Origin: Rhea pennata
Lineage: Eukaryota; Chordata; Aves; Rheiformes; Rheidae
Direction: 5' to 3'
Length of the DNA: 64,000 bases
Assembly (NCBI RefSeq): GCF_028389875.1
Contig: NC_084702.1
Coordinates: forward strand, 56,082,053 to 56,146,052
Within the stretch, counting starts at the first letter, position 1, and each line of letters opens with the position of its first letter. This document shows positions 12,701 to 27,700 of this stretch, one piece after another. Under the pieces are notes generated by a model. That model was given only the letters and a program-made list of their open reading frames with translations, was not told the origin of the DNA and made no database searches. Both the position numbers and the translations under genes were made by a program.

Positions 12701-15700
12701 ATATTTTTTATATATATATATATATTTGTACTAAAAGGCCTACAATGGGATGGGAGGGAGTCGGAGTTGTAAACTCTTCTGCAGCTAATTTATTTCTTAT
12801 TTATGGTATTAATGAAAAAATCATCACGGTAAGCAGTCGTAAGAAATATAACTCTTGCTGAACTTGAATGATGAAGAGAATATTTCTCTTCAGACACTAC
12901 AGTGATATATAATATCCTAAATAGTACTACGTATCAAAGCTTGTTAAAAGAAAACTGCAATATTAAGGTTCTACACTAAACATTCTTAAGCACAACAGAA
13001 TTCAGGTTGCTTGTACAGGCTTAATTTGTTTCCTTTGTTGTTCATACTGTGATTCAGTCTTTAATTACATGATTGTGTGCATTTTTTCCTTAACGGGATT
13101 CCTGCTTCATTCAGTGCACAGTGTGTTCACTAAATAAGCAATTATTCAATATCTGCTCTTGTCCTCATTGTTCAATGGGTAGCCTCAAGCCTTGTTTCTT
13201 ATACACTGGGCTAATACAGTTTTGAGTGCAGGATTATTGACTTCCTCACAGGCTTTACTCTGTTGTACACCACATAGTGTGAATTCTTTAAAAGTTCTAA
13301 CAATACTCCTGCAAAGTAAAGTGATATTCTTGTTTTGCAGAAAGAACTGAGGCAAGTAAAGATTAAATGTATCCATTAATTTTGGATGCTGCTATGAGGC
13401 TTACAGGTCCTGAGTTTTGGTGTACAATCTTTATTTGTATATTACAGATCTGCAAATCACTTCCATAAATTAGTCAGTGTCTCAAATTGGGGCCCAGAAA
13501 AGCTTGCAATTACTGTGTACCTTCAAAAAGTTTGTTATAATCTCGCATACCTCAACTGTTTTGGTTCATCTTTAACATGAATGAGTTAGGAAGTCTCTGC
13601 CTGTCAGTTTTCTGACTTTTCTGTGGTATCATCATTTAGCCATGAAATCTATACTTCCGTTTTCAGCTTTCTTCAATGCAGATCTCTCTTTTTACAGAGA
13701 ACAGTTGTATAAAATGAATGAAGCAGATCCTATAAAAATAGTGTATGATTGTACCATACATTCTTCTATTACAAATATATGAAAGCCATCAAATTTGAAT
13801 TGCTTAGACAGCTTAAATGCTATCTTCTTCTGAACTTGTTTCTTTGGTCTTGCCACACTGTCTTTTCTTTGGATTTTTTTAAATGAAATTTCATTTCAAA
13901 GAAAATTGCAAAAGAGTGAAAATCTTTGCCCTACTAGAACCTGCATTTCAAGGCTTAGATTTGAAATCTATGTGCCACTTGCTCAAATAGCAGTGTCCTT
14001 TAGTTTCAGTGGAGTAACTACTATCTCAGCTGCCATCCTGCATGAGAACAGTCATTAGAAGGAGATTAGAGTTACACTTTTTTGACAGTTCAGATTTCAG
14101 ATCTTTGCTGGCAACCAAGCTGTAAAACATTTGGAAATCCTGCACTTTGTTCCGCTCTTTGTAGGTGAATGTACTCTAGTCTGTGGTTTTTGTTACCAAG
14201 TATCTTCATCCCAAGTTCTGACCCCCTTTTCTCCTTCCTCTCCTTCCTTTGAATCTATCCTATCCTAAATCTTTCCCTCTTTGTCACACGTGCCCAGATT
14301 ACTATTAATCTTTCCAAAGCAATCCCTGTCTTTACCCCAAGGTGCCTCATTTAAGTCCCCATCTCCTGGCCCAGTTGGTCTTTCTCTCTTACTGTCTAGG
14401 GTCATAAATGCTTCCCCCGTTCCTTGTCACATACCCTTCAGATACTCTTCCCCAGTGTATTATCTCCACTGTTAACGTTTGAAGTCTGATTTGTCCTTTA
14501 AGTATGTGATTTGTATTGTTTAGTCAGCTTCTCTAGGTTTCTTAGATACAGGTTCGACTCTCATTGTGGTCTGTCTTTCTTTATTGTCCCTGTCTATCAA
14601 ATTCTTCCTCTTTTCAGTACTACCTTTTAATGTACCATGAGGGAATCTGTTCTTTTCCTGAAGTTTGTAAGTGAGAGATGTTCTGGAAGTAAAAAGGTAT
14701 ACATATATCTGCTTCCATTAACACTACAAGTTTCTATCTTCAGATCAAGTCTTCCTGGTTTGTAAGATGGTTAGAGGCAGAGATATGACTTCTTAAGTTG
14801 ACAGTTACTGCAAGTGCCATAATGTCAACTAAAAACCCCATGGTGTTACTGAATTTATTGGACAAAATCCTGATTGCATGTTGGAAACAATAATGTAAAC
14901 AAAACAGAATCTGCAACATCATGCTCTCTTTCTCAGTACTGGAACGTGTGTGTGCCAAGATACCTTTGATGGTATTTTAGGAAAACTAAAATGTCTGTTA
15001 ATATTTTTACCATTTTCTTTAAAAAGCCCTCTTTGCAGAATACCATTTACCACCATTAGTTTTGTAAATGTTAGCTATTAGAAGGTAAATCTTTTAAAAG
15101 CTGCCATTCCCATGTTAATTTTTCTTTTTTTAATGAACTGAAAGGTAAAAAGCTGTTTTGGAGTTTTCTTAATGAATGTCATTGTCTTTATTATAAGGGA
15201 AAGGGAATTTTGTGTGTGTGAGTGTATACACACACATACGTATATGTGTATGTATATATATAAAATGTATATGTATGCATATATGTATATATGTGTATAT
15301 TATGCACACACGCACATATATATACCCTGTACAGTATCATGTAGTTTTTTATTTTTGAGAAATTACAATAATAGGCCTTACTACTTAGAGTGCAATTGCT
15401 TGAAGTGCAACAGAAGTTATAATACTTTAAAATGTATCCAGCTGCTACCAGATTTGCAAAGTGTTCTATGATGTTTGCTATTTTTATCCATATGGATTTT
15501 ATTCCAGATTTTCCTGGGATACATTTTTCCTCTGTAAATAATTACTGTGATCTTATTAAGCAGTATCAGTGTTTGGTCTCTCTCCACCCTGTCAGATGGT
15601 TTTACAAGGATAAAAGATTTTTGTATAAATTTTTCATATCTTACTTTGAAAGAGTAATTTTTTTAATGCAATTTAAGATGGAAAACTTACGTTTTACATG

Positions 15701-18700
15701 GGATAAGAAACAATGCAAGGTTACTCTTTAGATTGTCTAAAAATAGGTACAAACAAAATTAAATTTCTCAACAATAAAACTTCTCAGCCTGACTTGCCTC
15801 TAAGAAACTGTTCTATGACTTTCTTTATCTTACTAGGGAAGCATAGGTGTGTAAGACTCTTAAAGTAAGTCTGCATGTATTTGTTTTGGCATATTACTTT
15901 TCTTTTTCTATTTGAGGAGTTAAATTTTTATATTTCTGATCAGTTTAATGTAATTTTACTTTTTTAAGGTTACATTAACTAATCGGTAAGTATCATTTTA
16001 GACATACATCTGGGAAGAAAAAGCAAAAGAAAATCTTATAAATATGATAAACCAAAATAAAAATTAAGTTATGTAACTGGAGAAGCAAGAGAGAGTATTC
16101 TTGAAAGTAAGTAATTTGAATTTGAGAGTAACCTGCAAATGACTTGTAAAATATAATATTTAAAAAAAGAACGTAAAGACGTCCTTTTGTGGATGATAGA
16201 GGGAGTTAACCCTTACAACATTAATAGCATAATGCAAATAAGCTTAGTCCTGAAGAATTTAAATGTAACAATCTGTTCTATGTAACTTTTCCGCTATTTC
16301 TTTGGTTGCTGTTTTAATGGCTTAGCCCTAAATTTGTCCAAACCGTTTTGCCAAGCACAGTAAACTCGGGGAACATACTCTGTTTTTCTTTATGGAGTAG
16401 CCTAATTTGAGGACCCATTCTAGCCTTTCTACGCTTGGAGCAAACCAAGAAAAAGGGTTAATAAATCATTACTCAGATGCAGCACTCTTTGTTCACCTAT
16501 CTTTGTTCAAATATCTTCATCTCTAAGGATGTTTCTTTGGGTTAGTTTTTCATTTTTTTTAATAACCAACTCTGTTCAGAGGGGAAAAAAAGAGAAGCCA
16601 TGTTTAAGTAACTGTGCAAATTGCACACAAATATTTTTCTTCAGGACCCAGTGCAATGAAGCCGGAGATGCTTCTGCACTGGTACCTTGATGTCATAGGT
16701 ATGTGAGTGTCCTTGTACTTGCAAGCAAAGTGAAACTTAAGTTGCATTTCTTTACATGTATTTCTTGAGCTCTTTAATGCCTGAAGCTTGCTGATCTTTT
16801 TTTTTTTTTTTTTTTTTATTTCCCCCCTAACAGCAACAGCCTTTTGCTGTGTAAATAGTGGTTAGCATAGTGATCATTGATAGCACTTCCTTTGTTTCTT
16901 TCTTTCTTTCTTTTTTCCCCTTTTCTTTGAGATTTGCTTCTCTTGCTTCCAAAATGGTGTGTGCTATTGACCATATACTTGTCTTAAATCAGTAATTTAA
17001 AAATCTAAAAAATTACCTGTTAAGTAATGCAGTCATGCTTACTAATGAAACTCGCAGTTCATGCTTCATATTTGAAGGATACTTGAGAAACAAACACAGC
17101 ATCTGCAAGCCTTTTTGTAAAGGAATGCAAACAAATTAAGAAGCACAATCAAGAAAATATTTTGTGGTGAGAACTGTGCGCCTGGCCTCTGCCTTGGACC
17201 ATGGTAGAGCTGATCGAGCAGAGTACTGCTCAGTGTACAGGGAGATACAGCTTGTTGAGGGAGGAAGATATGTCTTTAACACGTAAGAGAAACTCACTCC
17301 TTTCCATATAGGCACTTCTTGCCAAAGTCACCTTGCAGTTTTGCTAGCAATCCACCTTTATAGGATATGTGTTCTTATAATGGATATTGAGACATATTAA
17401 GAAGGGAGTAACAGTAATATACTAAGCAGGACAGGGACCTGTTTGTTTCTGAGACCTACTTATTTGTGATAGGACAAGATAGATGGATCTGCCCTTTGAA
17501 TTGTTGGTCTCCTTTTTACCTGCCTAAGCCAGTTTTCTGAAGTGTGATAACTTCAATTAGGAGTGTTGGAAGTTTACACTCTAGCTTGTTTTATTTTGTT
17601 TCAGTAACCTGTGTCACATTAGCTAAAGCTGTGTCTTCAGTGGATTTTACTAGGCTTCTGTCTGAATCAAGTCATGTATGTTTTTTTTTTTCATTTTTTT
17701 CTGTCCCACAAAGTTCTAAGGGAAGCTGCAGACACTGGATATGTGTAAAGCAATCTGATTTTTGAACTTAAAAAGCTATGCAATTAGTTTCCACCCTCCC
17801 TCTCCCTGACTTGCATACAACTTATCAAAAAAATAAGATGAAAGGACGAATTATTTCAGTTAAACAAATCTATAATTGTATTTTCTTCAGTGTTACTTGT
17901 TGTAACTCAGTAAACCTCTAGAAGGAACCTTTGTCCTTTCAACCAAAACTCGTTCCACATTGATAGTGTTTGTGAGAAATGTTTTGTGTCAGTGAAACTT
18001 GCACGGATTTTTACTGAACATTACACCATCGTTGAAGCCTCCTTGATTGAAACAAGCATTTACAGGGAAGAATATTGTTTTTCCCTATTTTTTCTTAATT
18101 CATTTCTAGTTCAAGATTCCAACACTTAGGTGTTTTTGCAAGGGAACTTTCTGAAATGCTGTACATACATGCAGTTCTTAAAAGAAGAATAGATTGCTAA
18201 ATTGTATAGTAATGACAGTTCTTAAAGACCAGAAGAATTTAAATGTAACCATCAGTATATGTATATTCTATTGTTTTCTCAGCCTTTTGCTGTAGGGTCT
18301 AATGCAAGCAGGAGTCTGATAGTGAAGGAACTGAGGGTTAAAGGAAAAGGCTGTACCAATTTTTGTCACCACTTAGGAAGATGAGGTTGTTCATGTAATA
18401 GCAGCATTCTAACAGGTACAGCCAAACAAGATTTGCTGCTTGTATATCTTGGTGTTTCATATATCTGAAGTGGGATACAGATTTGTTCAGCGTATCACGA
18501 GGACCTCAGTATAGATGCATATCAGTGCATTTAAAGATATCTAGTAAAAAGAATTTGAGTGTCAGTACATACCAGGTAAAAACGGTGAATGACTATGCAT
18601 GAATGAACAAAACCTTTTTTATTACTTTTTAGAACTTTTGCTGCAGTTGTGTTCTCTCAGAGAATGAGCTGCATCAGAAACTGTGTGTGTGTGTGTGTGT

Positions 18701-21700
18701 CTGTGTTTAACTATGTGCCAGATACTTTCAAGTTTTTGGTACCATCTATACTAATGCACTTCTGCCAGGTTAACAGGTTTCTAATTATTGGTTGTATACA
18801 CTGTTCAGGTGGACAAACTTGTGATGGAACTGGAACAGAGCCGTAACCTTAGCTGTACTATTGTACACATTGACATGGATGCCTTCTATGCAGCTGTAGA
18901 AATGCGAGACAATCCAGAGCTGAAGGAAAAACCTATAGCAGTGGGATCAATGAGTATGTTGGTAAGGCCAAATGTCAAGCTAGTACAGAAATCATAAACT
19001 TGAAGAAAAATAAAACACATAATAGCATAACATAATGATACTGTTACAAAGATGATTTTTATTGAGTGTGTGTGGGAAAAATAACAATAGAGAAAACATC
19101 TATTCATATACTGTATAAGTTTGGATTTTATTTTTCAGGGAAGTGTAGTGATGAAATTTTAAAAGCTTAAACAGGCTGAAAGGGAGGAAAAAAACCTTGC
19201 ATATTGAACCTCAGCTGCATCAGTCCTTTCTGTGTGGAGCTTTGCGGTTGGATTGTTGAAAACTAAACCTATTTTTTCTCTCCTAAGTCCACCTCCAATT
19301 ACCATGCTAGGAGATTTGGTGTACGTGCAGCCATGCCTGGGTTTATTGCTAAGAAGCTATGCCCACATCTAACTATAGTGCCGTTAAACTTTGAAAAATA
19401 TGGGAAAGTGAGTAAAGAGGTAAGTCTGAAAGAAGTACTCTCTAATAAAAAGTCAATGTGCTTTGTTTTAGACCTTATGAATATATCAGTTTTAAATAAC
19501 ATGAAAAGTTATAGTTTTAATGTTAAACTCTTCAGTGACGTGGCTTTTAATATGAATTAGATGGAACATTGTGCTTTTTGGCAAGGAGCTGAAAAAGAGT
19601 TATATTCATCCATACTATAATTTTAATGAAGTCAGTAGTGATGCTGGTAGAGGTTTTCAAAACTATGTATTGAACTAGTAATACTAATTGACCCCTATTG
19701 TACTCCTCTTCAAAACCATGGAGCATAATCCCGTTATTAGGAAGCTACAACTACATATGAAACTTGGAGATAATTGTTTCATATGAAGCATGATAATCAT
19801 TTGCAGTGCTAATTACTGGAAAGAGAAGTAAGACATAGTGGTGAGTTCCAAATGAAGATGGATTTGTTTTAAAAGGAGGGATTGAAATAAAGTGCAAATA
19901 GTTAGGAGGGAAAGAAATTACATCTTTATCCAAGGAAGTGATTTTACTTAGCAGCAGGAGAAATACTTTTTTTTTTTTTTTTTTTAAGAAAAGAAAAGAA
20001 AAAGTGTTTTGTAGATCTTAAATCAAACTTCTGCATGGTACAAGTCTGTTGACTTCAGTAAAATTATGCCAACACTGCTTTTTTAAAGCATGATTTTTTT
20101 CACATGGATAAAAATAAGCTAATCACTAATTTTGATTGAATTTAAATTTACTCACTTCTGCTTTAAGTAAATATATAAAAGTATTTCAGAATGGCTTTGA
20201 ACTTGTTAGGGATCTCAGATTACATTCTATGTATTTCATTTGTTATTTCAGATAAGAGGAAAAGTGTTAAAGGTGCAGATTGATTGGTTTTATATTTATA
20301 CTTTCCTCTTGGGATTAGAGTTGAAAATATTTTGATGTATTTCATTTTGTCATCGAAATCTGTGCAGCGAATCCTATCTTTAATCAGTTTTTGAAAGATG
20401 AATTACATGTGACCAAATATGGCCATTTGTTTTAAGATGTTATGTTTTGGGAGGATGCAGCTATCATTAAAGAATTCTGATAAGTTTTGCCTGTTGGTCC
20501 TGATCAATACTCTAAACTATCCCCAAACTGTTGGCTATTACTTTAGTTTGATTGTAACTAAAGCTTAGTTTTTCTTAAATTATCTGTCCAATGCACAGTG
20601 CAAGAAAGCCCCTTCACATCATGTGCTCATTCCAGAGTTCTAACACATTCCCAGATCCCCAGTGTTTTGCTCATGAGGTTGCTGCAGTGTCTCTGAACCT
20701 AGTGTCTGCGGGGTCATTATACACTCATCTTAGTCACCTCTACAGTAAAAGATGTTGCTCAAAACCCCTGCTTAATTCTTACTTATTACTGATATCTTAC
20801 TACTTGTGAGAATCAGCACTATATATTTTACTTTCAATGCAAATTTTTGTTCTATAAATGTCTTAAGTATTGCTTGGTCATTTTGAAGCTTCAGAGCACC
20901 TTAGTTCACCTGATAATTGTGTGTTTAGTTCTGCTGTTACAGCAAAAAGCTTCAAATATTCAATCTATGTTTATTAAGGTTAGAGAAATATTGGCTGAAT
21001 ATGATCCCAATTTTATGCCTATGGGCCTAGATGAAGCCTATCTGAATATAACAGAGTACTTGGAGGAAAGATTGAACTGGCCTGAAGATAAGAGAAGGTG
21101 GTACTTTAACACAGAAAGCACTGCAGAGAATGGTAAGCTGATTATTGTAATTTCGTGCACATAATGTATACATCAAATAAACTGCACCAATTTAAAAGTG
21201 CAAGTACTTAAATACAAGTCCTCAGATAATTTATACTCCTATATGTTCTCTGCCTCTGTTTTTTCTATAGGTTACACGTTAACTTTCTCTACTACTCACC
21301 CATGCATAAAAGGTGTGCTACTGATGAATCAGAGTTGAGGGAATATTCTTTTCTTTTAACTTGTGAATGATTACCTGTGAAAAATGGTGCTAGGTTTGTT
21401 AATTCCAATTGAAAGTTTTAGATATGTATTTTGCATTTACAATTCAACATGTTAATTGTACAAGTGAGTAGTAATAACTTTATGACTTAAAAAGGTGGTA
21501 GAATAAATAAATGTTAAGGTAAAGTTACTGATATTTTAAAGGGTGTTTCCTAGTGGTGCAGTAAGTCCTGTATAGCAGGAACATGAGAAATTACCTTGGA
21601 AAGACAGTGTACATAAGCTCTATTAATATGACTGTTTCACAAGAATAAAAATATATTAAAAAAGTGAGCTTTGCAACAGTACAGTAATGATTAAAATATG

Positions 21701-24700
21701 ACTGCTTTTCATTTGACTCTAGAAGGTGTAGTTGGAACCACAACCACAGCTGTTTGCACAGTTGGGACAAATATAAAAGGAGGAGTCATGCTAATGCTTG
21801 ATGTACAAACCAAAACATTTATATTCTCAGTATTCAAAAATGACTGAAGTAGCCTTTGAAATAGCCAAGAGGATAATCGAGGATACATTATACTGAAAAA
21901 ATCAGTAAAACAAAAAGAAACAAACTGATATTTTCTTTACAAAGGAAGTGTCATTGATGTGTAGTGACATGTCTCTTCTGCTTTTTTTCAAGTCTATGTT
22001 CTTTTGAAAGACAAACAGTCAGAATGTGAACCTGTAATAGGAAAGTGCTTGTAGAATTAGATACAAGACTGCTGATTTTACAATCTCTGTGATGACTGCA
22101 GGCACAAATAAACTCCTGAGGCTGGCTATTTTAGAACCAGATACTCTAGAACCTTAATTTTCTTGGAGAACATTGGGGGGGAAAAAAAAGCACTTCTCTG
22201 AAGGATTTCTACTTCTGCAAAAAAGGGGACCCTTTGTCCTTCACTCTAATATGAAACAAAAATAATGCAAAAAGCTTGACATTATTCTGCTGTTACAGCA
22301 ACAGGGTTTAAACCTTGATGTTTTTCTGGAAGTAAAGTCCAATCTCCTAGTCAATTCTTCTTACTACAATTTGGGATTGATTTTAGATTAGAACAAAGCA
22401 GTTGTGGCTCCCCTTTCTTGAAAAAAAAAGGAATGCAATTATTTTAGGTAAATAATTACATACTTTTTAAAATTCAAACTGAAAAAGTGAAATTGCTATT
22501 CAACTCTTCAGTGACTGCAGAAGGCAGTCAATAAAATATACATTGTATATAGATTAATTAATTGTGAATTCTTTTATAACGTAGATAAACAGGATACAAA
22601 TATTTCTGCCAAACTCGGTTTAAATGAAGATGCATTCTCTTCTTCACCACTGCTGTTTGAAGACAACACGTCTCTGACAGATGGCCACCCTGAACAAAGA
22701 GGTCCGTCAGCAGTGAAATCAGTTGTCTTTGGAACTTCTGCAGAGGAAGTTGTGAAGGAAATTCGCTTTAGAATTGAACAGAAAACTAGACTGACTGCTA
22801 GTGCAGGTATTCAGACATGAATGATAATGCTTTGTAGTACCATGATGTCTTCCACACACAAATCTCAGAGGGTACTACGGGTATAAGGAATCAGCATTAC
22901 CACAGCATTCTTTGCTGCAAAGTAGTATGCCCTGTTTGTAGGTCTGTAAAGACTGACTTTCAGGTCTCTCAAGAAATGTTATAGGAATCAAATGCAGTTA
23001 TGCATATATATTATAAAAGCGTTCTTAGTATTTGCAGTGGCTTATGGCATTAGCAAAAAGAATGATATAATTGAGTTTTTCTTTCTTTTTGAAATAGAAG
23101 CAACGTGGAAGAATGACCGGGGCTCAGGTGCTAGTCTTAACATTGATGACACTTAACACTTGTTTTAGTGCCTCAGGTAGATTGTTTTTGTAAGTCTGTG
23201 GTCATAGAGAAATCTGTTACTGGCTGCTGTTAGTTTGAATTCTATATAGTTAAATATTCTAGTGCTCCACACTATTCCTTGATTATGCCAGTATTAACGT
23301 TCATTAAAATGTCAGCTCTCTGAGAAGCATCAAAGTTAATAAGCTATTTACCAGCTTTTTAATATTTATCTTTCAAGTTTTAGATCTTTAACTCTGTGCA
23401 ACGTACCTGTAAGTTTCAACTGTTCTGATGATGTCTGGATTAGCTCCTTAGAAAAGAATAAATTCATAGCCACTTAGTTTGGATGTTGTCCTTGTGGCTT
23501 TGTGATCCAGGTCAGTGAGTCATCAGGGAGTGCTGAGCTTTACGAAGCAGATGTGGAAGAATGGGCAGCCAAGAAGTAGTCAGGGAAATGTCAAATGTAA
23601 GCAGAGGTAAAGGAGCTGCTAACAGAAAGAGGCAGCATATAATATATCATGGGTGATAGCAAAATAAGATTTTTGTTCTACTGAAGTTTTGTCTTCCTAA
23701 GGATGAGCTACTGTTTAGAGAGTAGACATAGCTCTCATAAGTGCATCAGGGATTTTTATACCCAAGAGTGAAAAACAGAAAACTGAAAAATACTGATAAG
23801 CAGTAATAAATAGAATTATTTATACCATTTTGACTAATAAATTACAGCAATAATTTATTAAGTAAATCAAAAATTAGATCACTTGGAGTGCAGAGCAGAA
23901 TAATTCTATTTGTCTGTTAGTAACTATTTTTAAAAATTTACTTTGATGGAAAAGTCTCCTCCCCACCAAATGGCATCAGTGAAATATTTATCTTTTAATA
24001 CTAAATAACTACATAGTAGTGATAGTCCCCAGAAGAATTTAGTTTGGTACGTTTTGTCAAAATTAATTTAGTCCTTTTGCTGAAATGTGACTAAGAAATA
24101 TCTCCTTTAGATTAGAATTCATTGTAAGTATTGTAAACATTTCCTTTCTGCTACTGTAGTTATTGCTATCATGAAATTGTTCAGTTATGTAACTGATGTT
24201 ATTTTTTAAACATGTGGTATTTAACCTCTAATGACTGTTTAGTGTTGTGTTACCCTGACTGTCTCAAAATAGTCGGTACACTTCATCTGGTGCATTGATT
24301 ATATTTAAGCTGCCATATGTATTTATATGCTTAAGTTCTTGCATGTCTATTACAAACATTTCTGCAGAATTATAACTGATGCTAACAAATTTGTTATCTC
24401 CTTTTCTTTAAGTTTAGTCTTTGCCAAATGTGTAGGTTACACTTGCACCTTTAGGTCTTGGACAACTGAAATCAAAGATTGTCATGTATTTTAAATAAAG
24501 TGTGTTTATTGCTTATTTGTTTGTTTTAAGGAATAGCTCCAAATACAATGTTAGCAAAAATGTGCAGTGATCAGAATAAACCTAATGGACAATACAGAAT
24601 CGCACCTGACAGACAAGCTGTGCTAGACTTCGTGAAAGACTTGCCTATTAGGAAGGTAAAACAAACAAACAAACAAACATGACATCTACTTTTTATGGTT

Positions 24701-27700
24701 TTATACAATCATGTATGTTTTTTATGCTCTAAAAGCAAGATTTTTACTGAAGAAATGTACCTTTCTTTAGGTAATTTGCCCAGTAATTATTGATGTAAAT
24801 TGTGTGATGTTGAATCTACAAACACGAAGTTTCCAGCTTATTAATGCTTACTCTTTTTTAGGTGCCAGGTATAGGAAAAGTAACAGAGAAGATGTTAAAA
24901 GCCCTTGGAATTGTGACTTGCTCAGAACTTTATCAGCAGAGGGCACTGCTTTCTCTTCTCTTTTCAGAAGCATCTTGGCATAATTTCTTGGATATCTCCC
25001 TTGGTTTAGGCTCAACACATTTGGAAAAGTATGTTTTAGGAGTTTTTTAATGCATTTACGGTTTGCTAAATGCTTTCTTGTGTGAGTTGCATACAATACA
25101 TTTTAAGACACATCTTACTGTTAAATCCTCAGAATGCAAATTTGGCTCATTTAATGTGTATCTTTTAATAGTTTTGTGGCTATGCCAGTGTTGTTAGTAT
25201 GATTATAGGTACGATACAAAACTTTTTAATATTTAGTCATTATGTGTAACAGCCATGTCTAATATGTGAAATCAAAAAAGTCTGTTGAAGAAGTTGTGCA
25301 TAAGTGTACATCAAGAAATTAAGTTAGTATTGTTTAGGATAACCTCATAATTACTGAAATAACTAATGACAAATCAATTTTTTATCATAATGAGAGATCC
25401 TAAGAGCAACTTTTGTTGCTCTTGATTGTTATTATATGATCGTAACATTCACATTGATGTCTGATCTTCTTCATACTTCTATTGGAAGTAAGTCAAGTAT
25501 CTGACTTCAATTCTGTGTCTCCCTTCATGTTTATGTGCGTATTAAATAACATAAATAACAATTTGTGAATTTGTTGCACTTAGAACTGAAGATGTTTATA
25601 TCCCTCTTTGTGTCTGTTCCTTGAAGGTTGTACTACTCGGGTATCAGAATGCATTTTAGCCTCCTATTTGAAAGGGAGAAAATGATTCTTATTAGCGAAT
25701 ACATCTTTTCAATAATATACATCACTTCTAAGGCTGCCCTGAGCACAGATGTGTAACTCTGTCTTGTTCTTCAAACAAGCAAGCAAAAATTTTTCTGTCT
25801 TAAGTAAACAAGAATCCTAATTATGATTCTGAGCCCTTACTTTTGGGCTCTTCCTTAAATATTGCTTATAGGTAGCTTTCAAAAGTGTTGAAATTCTATT
25901 TAAAAATAATTTGAGATTTTGGTTTGGTTTCATTAGGAGTTAGGTTCCAAAGTGTCTTTAAGTTCTTCAGAAAAACCTATTTCATTTTATTTCCATTACT
26001 TCTCTGACAAGAATTGATCTTCCGTTTTTCATTTGACTTCAAAATAATATGTGCAGTCAGGATTTCGGCTAACACAGGCCACTAATGTACTTCCACAAGT
26101 CTAATGGGTTTTTCTTTTCCTTTTTGGAAGTTTTAACTTGAAACAAAATATGCAGTAAGGTTTATTTTGTAAAGGGGACTTGTCAAAAGGTAAAATGGGA
26201 TTGTCCTAATACTTGTTTCTATTCTGATAATGCAATCTTATTTAAAAATTGGTGACCTTTCTTCCTTTGTTTACACTATTTAGGTGTTGTGTAGTCTGGG
26301 AAATCTCGTAATATGTTTAAAAAAATAATAGAAATATTTAAAAACATTTTCCCCTTCATCTTTTGAATTGTATTGTCTAAGAAATTGATTTTTATTTGCA
26401 CCAACTTGATTTCAGTGATTTTTAAGGTCAAGAAAGCAAGCCTGTAACATGTCTGATTCATCAGTAAATATTTCATTTTATGGTCATTGTCTTTGACCAG
26501 CTTTTTTTAGGAAAATGTGAGCATAATAAATTTGTTACTTCTTGTACTTATAAACAGAAAAAGAACTTGAAAAGAAAATCTGGGGAACTCCTTTTATAAA
26601 GAAGAATTGTTAAAGGATGCTCAGTCGAAAGAACAAATCAAATGTGAGGAAAAAAAAACTATACATCCCCTTTAAAAAGGGCGATAGTCTAAGAAAGCAA
26701 GTAAACTAATTGCTCAGATCAATCCGTTAGAAAACAATCCTAAACGTTCATAGTGTGTTTAGGATTTTTATTGAAGTACTTCATGGTACATAGCGTGGTA
26801 AGACAGTACAGGAATTGTAGTTTTGTTAGTTTTTACCTTAACAGACTTCTAATAATGCAGAAGGCTGACTAATTTTACAAAATTTAAGTTTTTATTGACA
26901 TCTGTGATTATTCTATGACTCTGCTTCACCTATAGTAGGTTAAGTTTCATGAAGAAATACAGTTTCCTTTTTGCACTCTCTTAAGTTTGATGCATAAGAT
27001 TTGTAGAAAAAGCTAACATCCGGATTATAGAAAAGGTTGCTGTTGCTTATCGAGACACAATTGATTGACTCAGAGTTCATTAAAAGGACAATAATTCTAA
27101 GTAAAGTGAGTATATAAAATATTTTTTCTTTTTAAAGGGATGGAGAAAGAAAAAGTATGAGCACTGAAAGGTATGCCTTTTTAATATTGAAAAGATTACC
27201 TTAATCACTTACGTAGTACAAGGTAGTATGAAAATTTTTTAGTCAAATAACTTCACTATATCTCTCCCTGTGTTAAAAATTATTTGCATGTTAATTGCAT
27301 GTACAGTAAGTTCAGTATGTCAGATTATCAAATTGAGATTTTTTTCCTCTTTAGAATTTTATAGTTCTTCCTGTCTATTTATCTCTTCTGTTTTCTCATT
27401 ATCTGCTTCTCCTAATGCCTGATGCATCAAAATGGTCTTTAAGTCATAATATATGGTGGGAATATAAGGATTTGAATTCTTTTTTTGTATTTTAGCTTAA
27501 TGACTTTAACGTGTTCCAGTTTTTAACTATTGTTGTTCTTGTTCTGATTGCATTCTAAAGGAATGTCTACCGTCCTGAGATCATAGAAAATATTTCTAGG
27601 GAAACCTGAAAACTCCTGTAGATCAGCTATTTCACTGCTTCGTTGTCTTTGCAATTAGGATAAATCTGCTTAACTGGTATATGATTTGGAGCACACTTGC

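Larger units (their letters stand above)
12360..18808 (+). other. POLK intron 3
   Basis: About 6.4 kb, AT-rich. Low-complexity tracts: a TA run (12,709-12,725), a TG/CA/TA complex repeat (15,210-15,325), a T-run (16,797-16,817), a TTTC run (about 16,896-16,914) and a GT run (18,682-18,700). No coding exon or clear mobile element was recognised. Confidence 0.6.

Noticed and set aside
16240-18265. Shared string gaatttaaatgtaac near 16,257 and 18,236 as a repeat family
   Set aside because: Similarity does not extend beyond about 20 AT-rich bases.
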